The notes beneath the pieces are model-generated. The model was not told where the DNA came from. It saw nothing but the letters and a program-made list of their open reading frames with translations, and ran no database searches. This document shows positions 45,013 to 52,314 of a stretch of 64,000 nt of DNA, one piece after another. Location of the stretch: positions 682,001-746,000 of the forward strand of contig NZ_JAQOUE010000001.1 of NCBI RefSeq assembly GCF_032191465.1. Direction: 5' to 3'. The stretch comes from Candidatus Nitronereus thalassa. Lineage in GTDB: Bacteria > Nitrospirota > Nitrospiria > Nitrospirales > UBA8639. Numbering within the stretch: the stretch's first letter is position 1; each line of letters starts with the position of its first letter. A program made the position numbers and the translations under genes.

Positions 45013-45041
45013 GGGGCATCTCATGCCGCCCCTTCTTTTCC
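45013..45041 (+). terminator. Hairpin after the DUF6445-like gene
   Basis: GGGGCAT CTC ATGC-CG-CCCC folds into a stem with a small bulge and is followed by TTCTTTTCC. It lies 84 bp after the 44929 stop and could end that transcript. Confidence 0.45.
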
Positions 45042-45134
45042 TTCACGGTTATTGTAAATATTCGAAGAGGACACCATAAGATCGTGCAGCTACAAAAATT
45101 ATTTGGGGGATTCACCTGGATAGGGTCCCTACTC

Positions 45135-46838
45135 TCACTTCCCGGTTTTTGATCGAGGCCCCTTTGCTGACGCCTGAAGCATTTCGGCGGCGGCTTTTTT
45201 GACGGTGGTAGTGAGTTGTTCCCCACCCAACATGCGAGCGATTTCATCTTTTCGCTCTGATGGATTTAGAAGTTTCACGCTTGTCGTGGTGCGGTTCTCC
45301 TTCACGACCTTTTCCACAACAAAATGCTGTGACCCCTGTGAGGCAATTTGCGGAAGATGTGTCAGACAAAACACCTGATGGGACTGGCCGAGACCCCTAA
45401 GCCGCTGCCCCATAACTGAGGCCACATCCCCCCCCACGCCGGTGTCAATCTCATCGAAGACCAACACTGGGACTTGATCGACTTTGGCTAAGACCGTTTT
45501 GATGGCCAACATCAAACGAGACAGTTCTCCGCCAGACGCTACACGCCCCAGCGGTTGAAGTGATTCTCCGGGATTGGCGCAGAATAAATATTCCACGCGG
45601 TCCATCCCAGTCGGCCCCATGGGCACTTCACCAGTTAACGTTTCAAACTGCACCTGAAATCGTGTGTGCGCCATTTTCAAATCGGCCAATCCAGCCATTA
45701 CTCGTTCTTGGAGATCCTTCACCACGCCTTTTCGAGATTTTGATAAGGTTTGGGCTTTCTTGACGGCTTCCTTCTGAGCTTGGCTCACGGCCTGTTCTAA
45801 AGTCTGAAGGCGGTGATCTAAATCGGACAACTCCGACAATTCGTGTTGGAGGGTTTCTCGTCTCGCGATGAGCCCATCAAGCGTTTCATGGTATTTTTTC
45901 CGGAGGCGTTGCAGGAGGGCCAACCGTTCGTCAATCTGTCCGAGACGATCGGGATCGTGATCAATACCTTCACGATAATCCCGGCAGGCATGAGCCAATT
46001 CTTCCAACTGCGCACTAGTCTCGGCCACCGTATCGGTCCAGGGCTTGGCCGTAGGATCTATCTGCCCTAGTTCGAGGACTGCACGATGGAGGCGTTGAAG
46101 GTGAGAGAGGATTGACGTGTCCTCTTCATATAACAGTAAATAGGCTTCGGAGGACAGCTCGGATAATTTTCCACTATTTTGCAGACGGCGATGTTCAAGG
46201 AGCAGCGATTCTTCTTCACCAGGTTGCAAGTCGGCTTTGGTGAGTTCCTCAAATTCGTGTTGCAGAAACTCCTCACGCCGGACCCGATCTTTGGATTGCT
46301 CATTCAGTCGGTCCCATTCTCGCTGTTGCGTTTGCCACTGCGCATAGTCCGCCTCAAAAGCAGTTCGTTGTGTTTCAAGCCTACCAAAAGCATCCACCAA
46401 CTCCAGCTGTACCTGGACAGAAAGCAATGATTGTTGGTCATGCTGTCCATGAATATCGATCAGCAACCCGCCAAGTTCTTGTAATTGATGCATGGGCGAA
46501 GCCGTCCCATTAATATAGGCACGATTCCTGCCAGACCGGGAGAGGACGCGGCGGAGCAACAACTCTTCTGAGTCGGAGCCAGCAAGATCGACATTTGCCA
46601 ACCACTGCTGAACCGCTGGGAGAGAGGACACCGAGAATGTGGCTTCCAGACTGGCTTCTTCCGCCCCACTCCGAATTTGATCCCCAACGGCCCGGCCACC
46701 AAGTAGCAACGCCAGGGCATCGACCAAAAGAGATTTCCCGGCGCCGGTTTCGCCGGTTAGCACGTTAAATCCAGGAAGGAATTCGAGCTGAAGTTGGTCA
46801 AACAGGGCAAAATTGGAAATGCGCAGCTCAATGAGCAT
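45135..46838 (-). CDS. recN: DNA repair protein RecN
   Basis: 567 residues, SMC-like. MLIELRISNFALFDQL and Walker A GETGAGKSLLVDAL at the start, a long coiled coil from about 155 to 370, the signature ASGGELSRLMLAI and Walker B LVFDEIDTGVGG at the end. RecN tethers broken DNA ends during recombination repair. Complete. It is followed after 28 bp (upstream side) by the thioredoxin gene on the same strand. Confidence 0.97.
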   Translation of the reverse strand: MLIELRISNFALFDQLQLEFLPGFNVLTGETGAGKSLLVDALALLLGGRAVGDQIRSGAEEASLEATFSVSSLPAVQQWLANVDLAGSDSEELLLRRVLSRSGRNRAYINGTASPMHQLQELGGLLIDIHGQHDQQSLLSVQVQLELVDAFGRLETQRTAFEADYAQWQTQQREWDRLNEQSKDRVRREEFLQHEFEELTKADLQPGEEESLLLEHRRLQNSGKLSELSSEAYLLLYEEDTSILSHLQRLHRAVLELGQIDPTAKPWTDTVAETSAQLEELAHACRDYREGIDHDPDRLGQIDERLALLQRLRKKYHETLDGLIARRETLQHELSELSDLDHRLQTLEQAVSQAQKEAVKKAQTLSKSRKGVVKDLQERVMAGLADLKMAHTRFQVQFETLTGEVPMGPTGMDRVEYLFCANPGESLQPLGRVASGGELSRLMLAIKTVLAKVDQVPVLVFDEIDTGVGGDVASVMGQRLRGLGQSHQVFCLTHLPQIASQGSQHFVVEKVVKENRTTTSVKLLNPSERKDEIARMLGGEQLTTTVKKAAAEMLQASAKGPRSKTGK

Positions 46839-46866
46839 GGCATATCACATGGGTCGAAACAGCACT

Positions 46867-47214
46867 CTAGGCCGTTGCCGAGTGCTGCGAGAGGAGGGCA
46901 TCGATAATTTGCTTAAACTGAGGTTTAGGCCGGGCCCCAACAAGTTTTTCTACGGGCTCGCCATTTTTAAAAAAGAGGATCGTCGGGATACTCATAATCT
47001 GGTAACGCCCCGCGACTTCTGGGGCTTCATCGGTGTTGAGCTTCATGACTTTCAACTTCCCTTCATATTCCTTGGCTAATTCCTCGACGACTGGAGCCAC
47101 CATCTGACAAGGCCCACACCAGACCGCCCAAAAATCCACCATTACCAATTCAGGAGATTGAAGCACTTCACTTTCCCAGTTTGCATCACCAGCTTGCGCT
47201 ACGAGATCCGACAC
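46867..47214 (-). CDS. Thioredoxin
   Basis: 115 residues from GTG 47214. The GTG is preferred over ATG 47247 because AAGGAGG lies 5 bp before it. The active site is WCGPC, with the buried Asp in VMVDFWAVW and the cis-Pro in MSIPTILFF. A cytosolic disulfide reductase. It lies upstream of recN and may be co-transcribed with it. Confidence 0.95.
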   Translation of the reverse strand: MSDLVAQAGDANWESEVLQSPELVMVDFWAVWCGPCQMVAPVVEELAKEYEGKLKVMKLNTDEAPEVAGRYQIMSIPTILFFKNGEPVEKLVGARPKPQFKQIIDALLSQHSATA

Positions 47215-47476
47215 AGCACCCTCCTTCACAAGATTATTTAGCCACATTATCAGCAGAAAACCTGGATCAGCATCGTACAGCCCTCCCTACAGAGTGTCAA
47301 CTCGCGCTGACCTCACGCAAGCCTTACCAACTTCACATAATTCATAGGATGGCTTAGGGATATCCGCATACTTCAAAAAAAATGTTCAAGTCTTCTCACG
47401 TTTGCCGAAATATTAGTAAACACCTTACGAAAAATCTATCCGCAATACCTTACTATGGCACGCATTGTTGATTGAG

Positions 47477-48034
47477 ATGATCCCAAGGAAATCACCCATA
47501 TTTTCCCACTGGCTCAACTGGATGCTGACAGGGCTTTTCCTTCTTGCCAGTATGCCATCTCCCATCCAGGCGCAGACGCTATTTCCGAGAACCCAGCTCT
47601 CGGTATTTGACTCGAACGATGTCAAAGTCGGAAGCGTCTTAGGAATGTTCAATGACAAAGCCAACCCGTTATGGGTGGCCTTTACCATCGAAGGGCATTT
47701 GATCGCCCTGAGAGTAACGAAGAATCAACTGAAGGGGCCCGATGGCGTAGAAGCTTACTATTTATCGCAAGAATGTGCCGGTGAGCCCCATTTTAAATTT
47801 TCACAAATTCAGGGAGGGCAGGGGATGCTTCCCACGGCGCTGATTGGGCCTCCAGGGCAGACTGTCTATGTGGTTGATGACGATGACTTATCCTTAATTT
47901 TTTATCCGCAATCTCGTCGTTTATCTACGGGGCCCTGTGAAAAAGTCAATTTCACCCAGCCCATCAAATTGCGGCCAGGCAAAGGGATAATTAATTTGGA
48001 GGAAGTTTTCACTCCGCCCTATCATATTCGTTAA
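47477..48034 (+). CDS. Secreted hypothetical protein
   Basis: 185 residues. The signal peptide SHWLNWMLTGLFLLASMPSPIQAQT is cleaved after QAQ or nearby. The mature part is beta-rich with two cysteines (QECAGE and GPCEKV). No family recognised. TTG starts at 47465 and 47468 are alternatives; no clear ribosome site selects among them. Confidence 0.65.
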   Translation: MIPRKSPIFSHWLNWMLTGLFLLASMPSPIQAQTLFPRTQLSVFDSNDVKVGSVLGMFNDKANPLWVAFTIEGHLIALRVTKNQLKGPDGVEAYYLSQECAGEPHFKFSQIQGGQGMLPTALIGPPGQTVYVVDDDDLSLIFYPQSRRLSTGPCEKVNFTQPIKLRPGKGIINLEEVFTPPYHIR

Positions 48035-48047
48035 CGTTCCTAGCCCC

Positions 48048-48596
48048 TCACCACTTCCAGGATTCGGGAATACCTGCCCACCAATTCTCGGGATGGGCCT
48101 CTTTCCATTTCGTTCGTTCCAACCACATTTCATCCGAGCGGGATTTGTTCAGACGGTTGGCCATCCCTGCTGTAACATCAAATTGTTGCCGCAACCCCTC
48201 TTGTAGAATTTCCTTCGCCATTCGGGACAGCATATCTGGAGGATCCACCAAGTCCATCGTTCCTCGATTGACCATCGACAACGATAAACGCCCCACCTCG
48301 CCCCAATTATCCTGCTTGGCCAGCGACTCGAGGTATCCATCAATCGCATCATACACATAGATGAGATAGACATAACTCTCTACCGCGGGATTTTCATCAA
48401 TATTACGTTGACAGGCTTCTACCGCCCTTCGGTAATCCCCAGCCGCCAAATACACTTTGGCTCGAGACAAATGCGAGGAAGCCGGCTCATGATTCTCACG
48501 AGCCTGGGACACGCCTTCGCTCCCAAAAATCAAAATCATCAATGAGAATACTACTGCTTTAATCAAGATGTTCTTTTTTTGATGTAGGCCGCTCAT
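48048..48596 (-). CDS. Secreted TPR-like protein
   Basis: 182 residues from ATG 48596, behind GGGGAGGAAA. A signal peptide (LIKAVVFSLMILIFGSEGVSQA) precedes a TPR-like pair of helices (SRAKVYLAAGDYRRAVEACQRNIDENP). The rest is helical and unassigned, ending in a Trp-rich tail. It is convergent with the secreted protein at 47477, 13 bp away. Confidence 0.65.
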   Translation of the reverse strand: MSGLHQKKNILIKAVVFSLMILIFGSEGVSQARENHEPASSHLSRAKVYLAAGDYRRAVEACQRNIDENPAVESYVYLIYVYDAIDGYLESLAKQDNWGEVGRLSLSMVNRGTMDLVDPPDMLSRMAKEILQEGLRQQFDVTAGMANRLNKSRSDEMWLERTKWKEAHPENWWAGIPESWKW

Positions 48597-48629
48597 CGAA
48601 ATTTCCTCCCCATTCAACCACGATGTCAC

Positions 48630-49101
48630 TAAATCTTACTATCAGCTTACCATCTCTCACTTCCAAGAAAGTAGACGAAACCTGTGTGAACAACAAAAAA
48701 CGCCACAAAGAACATGAGATAATAAGCGCGCTCACCTAACAGCCTGTCGGGAATTTTTCTTTATTCATTTGGTTGAAGAACTCTTTGATATTAAAACTGA
48801 ATAAATGATTACACCTCTTAAATACTGAACAGACTTGTCAGATTTTTTTCCGATTTAAAATTTTTCCCTATGTATTACCCCTCATCTCTCAATCAATAGC
48901 GACATTATAAAAAACTTCGAACAAACAATACGTTCGATAAGCCAAAGCCTTTTTGCCACAACAATAAACCGACTTGGCACAATCATTGCGGAAGCGATGG
49001 TTACCGTAAGTGTTTTGCTGGATTATTTTCTAAAGATTGAAAAGTTTTGCTGAATAGAGTGACAACGACAAAAAAGATTCAGTATAGTGGAGAAACTTCC
49101 T
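48630..49101. other. About 470-bp intergenic region
   Basis: Divergent region between the TPR-like and SleB-like genes. A+T-rich, with no gene visible. It contains the sigma-54-like promoter at 48974. Confidence 0.5.
48974..48990 (+). promoter_or_regulatory. Sigma-54-type -24/-12 promoter
   Basis: TTGGCACAATCATTGCG has the invariant GG (48976-48977) and GC (48988-48989) separated by 10 bp, with TGGCAC and TTGC matching the RpoN consensus. The transcription start would fall near 49001, leaving a leader of about 100 nt before the SleB-like gene. No enhancer-binding regulator gene is close. Confidence 0.65.
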
Positions 49102-49689
49102 ATGAACACTACGATATTAACTTCCCCCCACGTGAGAACACTCATCACTGGCCTGATCGTGGGCACCTTGATTCTTGGTGTTTTTCCTTCGACCACAGCA
49201 CCAGGACTTAAAGCCCAAGGGCTCCTCATGGATTGGAGCCCGCGAACTTCTCTAGCCTCAATGTTGAGAAAAGAAGATTTGCGACAACATTACCCCTCCC
49301 CCGACGACCTCGCCGCATTGACCATTTATCTCGAGGCACGGGGGGAAAGTTTTGCAGGAAAGATGGCTGTCGCGGCTGTTATTCGAAACCGGATGAAAAT
49401 GAAATATCAAAGTGATGGGACGGTAAAAGGAACGGTTTTGAAACGTAAACAATTTCAACCATGGAATCGTCAACAACCTCACCAAGTCCTAGCAAAATTT
49501 AATAAACAGCGAATGAAGGACAGCCTTTTGGCCTGGCGCCTTGTCCAAGATGGGCGGAATATCGTCCATGGGGCTCTCCTGTTTTATAATCCTCGCATTG
49601 CTCGAACCCCTAAATGGGCTAAAGTCGGTCATAAGGTCGCCACGATTGGTGGACATGAATTTTATCTTCCCTCTAGAAATCAGACATAA
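49102..49689 (+). CDS. SleB-type cell wall hydrolase
   Basis: 195 residues from ATG 49102, with GGAG 9 bp upstream. A hydrophobic N-terminal signal (LITGLIVGTLILGVFP) precedes a Hydrolase_2 (SleB/CwlJ) domain. It contains LAALTIYLEARGES (catalytic Glu), GKMAVAAVIRNRM, FQPWN and ALLFYNP. Such enzymes are lytic transglycosylases in spore cortex lysis. In non-sporulating bacteria they act on peptidoglycan. Preceded by a sigma-54-like promoter. Confidence 0.85.
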   Translation: MNTTILTSPHVRTLITGLIVGTLILGVFPSTTAPGLKAQGLLMDWSPRTSLASMLRKEDLRQHYPSPDDLAALTIYLEARGESFAGKMAVAAVIRNRMKMKYQSDGTVKGTVLKRKQFQPWNRQQPHQVLAKFNKQRMKDSLLAWRLVQDGRNIVHGALLFYNPRIARTPKWAKVGHKVATIGGHEFYLPSRNQT

Positions 49690-49750
49690 CCCTCCCTTAC
49701 GTAGACAATCCACGCCTTTACATTTTTCTTAAGATTCGGATTTTTAATTT

Positions 49751-50002
49751 TTAAAACGAAGGCCCACCAAACCGGGGAGGTTCAGAAAACAAGGAACTCA
49801 GGGATTGTCCGAAAGGTGGCTTTAACGGAATAAATGGACGGTTTTTGCAAGAAGGGCATCGACCTTGAACGGAGTGTTGATCATTGGAACCCTTTCCTAA
49901 AATCTTGATGGCAAAAAAGGTGTTTCGAAAAAATCCTTGTGAAGGCATTCCAACAAAACCACAACTTGGACAGACGCACCGTAATTCGTGATTCCACTCC
50001 AT
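49751..50002 (-). CDS. Small zinc-ribbon protein
   Basis: 83 residues with two CPSC motifs (CVCPSCGF and GRCPSCKN), a likely zinc ribbon, followed by a Pro/Phe-rich tail. Unrecognised. Located 89 bp after the sigma factor stop on the same strand. Confidence 0.6.
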   Translation of the reverse strand: MEWNHELRCVCPSCGFVGMPSQGFFRNTFFAIKILGKGSNDQHSVQGRCPSCKNRPFIPLKPPFGQSLSSLFSEPPRFGGPSF

Positions 50003-50091
50003 ATTGACCTTTATTTGCCTATTGAGAAAACGAAGGAGGCGCTAGGCCTCCCAATTTAAGAAAGTTCTTGAAGGAATGGCTTGTTCATGGA

Positions 50092-50937
50092 CTAAGAATG
50101 CTCTTCGCCTTGAATATCTGCTCCCATGGTCAATAATTCTTCACGTAGTCGATTTAAGGCATCTGCATGGACCCGACAGATCCCAGATTCCGTAAGGCCT
50201 TGAGTTTCCCCGATCGCCTTCATCGTCATTCCCGAAAAATAGTATTGTCGAACGATCGCTTGTTGGCGTTGCGGCAGACGAACAATCGCAGCCTGGAGAA
50301 GATCTCCAACTTGACTAGAAATACAGGCCGCGAGTGGATCGAGTTGATCTTTGGCTGGCAGCATATCTTTGAGGGTGCAGGTTTCATCTTCTTCACCCAC
50401 ATTTTCATCAAGACTTAATACCGTTGCTTCTTTCATGAGATTATCCCCCATTTCTTCTGGAGGAATGCCCAACAACTCGGCAATTTCATCCTGGGTGGGT
50501 GGACGCCCCTCCTTACGTACAAATTCCTCCGAAGCTTGTTGGAATTTTTCGATTCGGGCACGGACGGACCTGGGCACCCAATCCATAGACCGAATTTCAT
50601 CAAGCATGGCCCCGCGAATGCGATACTCGGCAAAAGTACGAAATTTAATCTCACGAGTCGGATCAAAACGTGTCATCGCTGACAATAGGCCCATAACTCC
50701 AGCGCTAGTCAGGTCTTCAACATCGAGGGCTGCGGGATTACGAAGTACAAGTTCCGTGGCAATCCTACGAACGATAGGAAGAAAATCACGAACCAATTGG
50801 TCGGCATCTTTTCCGCAGAATGCCGGATCAAAGGTTGGACCCTGTTCTCCAGGAGTTTCCTTTACCGATACAGGAGGGACTGTTCGTTCAGCCCGCTTTC
50901 CTTTGAGTTTGAGGCCACCTACTCGATGTCGATACAT
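50092..50937 (-). CDS. Sigma-28-family (FliA/WhiG-like) RNA polymerase sigma factor
   Basis: 281 residues from ATG 50937, 9 bp after AAGGG. The longer frame to 50994 runs into the terminator hairpin. Region 2 contains VRRIATELVLRNP, VEDLTSAGVMGLLSAMTRFDP and KFRTFAEYRIRGAMLDEIRSMDWVPRSVR, characteristic of FliA. Region 3 has RPPTQDEIAELLGI, and region 4 has LPQRQQAIVRQYYFSGMTMKAIGE and ESGICRVHADAL. It directs flagellar or other late-gene promoters. Its leader carries a c-di-GMP riboswitch and a terminator. Confidence 0.93.
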   Translation of the reverse strand: MYRHRVGGLKLKGKRAERTVPPVSVKETPGEQGPTFDPAFCGKDADQLVRDFLPIVRRIATELVLRNPAALDVEDLTSAGVMGLLSAMTRFDPTREIKFRTFAEYRIRGAMLDEIRSMDWVPRSVRARIEKFQQASEEFVRKEGRPPTQDEIAELLGIPPEEMGDNLMKEATVLSLDENVGEEDETCTLKDMLPAKDQLDPLAACISSQVGDLLQAAIVRLPQRQQAIVRQYYFSGMTMKAIGETQGLTESGICRVHADALNRLREELLTMGADIQGEEHS

Positions 50938-50957
50938 CCTGTAATACCCTTTATAGA

Positions 50958-50994
50958 TAAAAAAAATGCCCACCCCTCGAACGAGGATGGGCAT
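50958..50994 (-). terminator. Intrinsic terminator in the sigma factor leader
   Basis: The stem ATGCCCA...TGGGCAT with inner CCTCG/CGAGG and a short loop (50966-50994) is followed on the minus strand by a run of eight T (50966-50959). It ends 21 bp before the sigma factor start and immediately follows the riboswitch. It is the likely expression platform. Confidence 0.9.
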
Positions 50995-51017
50995 ACTTCA
51001 AATCCAGAATCTGCCGT

Positions 51018-51120
51018 CTCCAGTTCGGTAACCAGACGTACCCTTGGGTGACGTACACCCAAACCCAGGTCTCTTGGCTTTGCGCCCTACCCTCTCGAGC
51101 AGTTTGCCTTTGTCACCTGT
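51018..51120 (-). ncRNA. Cyclic di-GMP-I (GEMM) riboswitch aptamer
   Basis: On the minus strand: GACAAAGGCAAACTGC, then a 6-bp P2 stem CTGCTC-GAGA-GGGTAG with a GNRA tetraloop, the invariant GGCGCAAAGCC, then a P3 arm with TTGGGTG/CACCCAA, and the closing TACGTCTGGTTACCGAACTGG. These match the GEMM-I consensus elements (AGGCAAACC, GACGCAAAGCC, tetraloop receptor, GGUUACCGA). It precedes the terminator at 50958-50994 and the sigma factor gene. Whether ligand binding turns expression on or off needs structure analysis. Confidence 0.93.
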
Positions 51121-51526
51121 GCGGTTCTTTATTTCATGAAGGGGAGACTCTCACTTTTTCCAAACAAATGATTCATTGCTTTTGTGTTCACATGATGGTC
51201 ATCATGTTCCATTCACCATAACCATCAAGCCTATTGCGGCTCACTGTTGCATTGTCGGAGAAATTTAAAAAACCATTAGCTTTTTAATCCCCTGACACCA
51301 TCCGCCAAAAGGACAACACAAAAAGAAGGGCCAAGACCTTGATTAAGCAAAAATAGGAGGCAAAAAAATCTACTATGATCGAAAAACATGGTTCTATCCG
51401 GGAATGGACCATTGAGTGGAATGAGAGCTCCTTTGGATTGGCCTCTGTTTCTGTTACACTTTTCCTTAAAGACCGAAGGCCACAACGATAAATTCGTCTT
51501 ACCGCCAAACTAGGATTTCATGAACA
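51121..51526. other. Divergent intergenic region of the sigma factor and TPR genes
   Basis: Should contain the riboswitch-leader promoter (minus) and the TPR gene promoter (plus). No gene is seen. A perfect palindrome lies at 51190-51207. Confidence 0.45.
51190..51207. promoter_or_regulatory. 18-bp palindrome ACATGATG-GT-CATCATGT
   Basis: Perfect 8-bp arms with a 2-bp centre, located about 70 bp upstream of the riboswitch and 320 bp upstream of the TPR gene. The shape is that of a dimeric transcription factor operator. The binding protein is unknown. Confidence 0.45.
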
Positions 51527-52264
51527 ATGACTGATTGGCGACAACGGACACCAACCATCGTGACCCCTTACTTTCTAAGATTGATTTTTCTCCTGCTCAT
51601 GTTTTATCCCGCGCCGGGGATAGCTGAAACAGAAAGTTGGGAAACCCTCAATACCGCCGGGATGCTGGCCTACCAGGAAAAAGATTTCATTACAGCCAAA
51701 GAACTTTTTGAACGTGCACTCCAAACCCTCGAACGAGGAGAGCGTCCGGACCCACATGCCGCCACCACCTTCAATAATCTTGGCGCCGTCCATGAACGCC
51801 TGGGAGAATACGAACAAGCCGAACTGCGTTATAGAAATTCCTTGGCCGTGATAGAAATCATCCAAGGCCCAGACCATCCGGATATTGCTATGGGATTGAA
51901 CAACCTCGCATCCATGTATTTTTCACTACAAGCATTTGAAAAGGCAGAGCCTCTCTGGCAAAGAGCTCTTACCATTAGCGAAAAGATTTTAGGCGACCGT
52001 CATCCACATTTGGTTCAGCCGCTGGTGACCTTAGGCATGGTCACGCAAGCACAAGGCAAATTTGACCAAGCCGAGCCCTTGTATCTTCGTGCCATTCGCA
52101 TTACCGAGCATGCACTCAACCCTCAACATCCGAGACTCATCCCTTTATATGAACGGTATGCCACGTTACTTCACCAAGCGGGACGACCTGAAGAAGCGGG
52201 GGTCATTGGTCAAAAAATTGAGTCGCTTCGTACTGCGAATGCAAACACTTCTGACCACCAGTAA
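51527..52264 (+). CDS. Secreted TPR protein
   Basis: 245 residues. The signal peptide RLIFLLLMFYPAPGIAET is followed by five or six TPR units of the kinesin-light-chain type (ATTFNNLGAVHERLGEYEQAELRYRNSLAVIE and similar). The organisation suggests a protein-protein adaptor in the periplasm. An upstream ATG at 51521 in another frame ends after four codons. Confidence 0.85.
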   Translation: MTDWRQRTPTIVTPYFLRLIFLLLMFYPAPGIAETESWETLNTAGMLAYQEKDFITAKELFERALQTLERGERPDPHAATTFNNLGAVHERLGEYEQAELRYRNSLAVIEIIQGPDHPDIAMGLNNLASMYFSLQAFEKAEPLWQRALTISEKILGDRHPHLVQPLVTLGMVTQAQGKFDQAEPLYLRAIRITEHALNPQHPRLIPLYERYATLLHQAGRPEEAGVIGQKIESLRTANANTSDHQ

Positions 52265-52314
52265 TTTGGAATGAGATCGTTCTAGAGTTTTTTTGAAATC
52301 ATACGGAAGCATCG

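Noticed and set aside
47449-47467. Sigma-54-like TGGCACG sequence before the secreted protein gene
   Set aside because: The -12 half has TG rather than GC at the required spacing.
51276-51508. Two overlapping minus-strand frames of about 70 residues
   Set aside because: They lie in the promoter region of the sigma factor leader, lack ribosome sites, and have no protein-like pattern.
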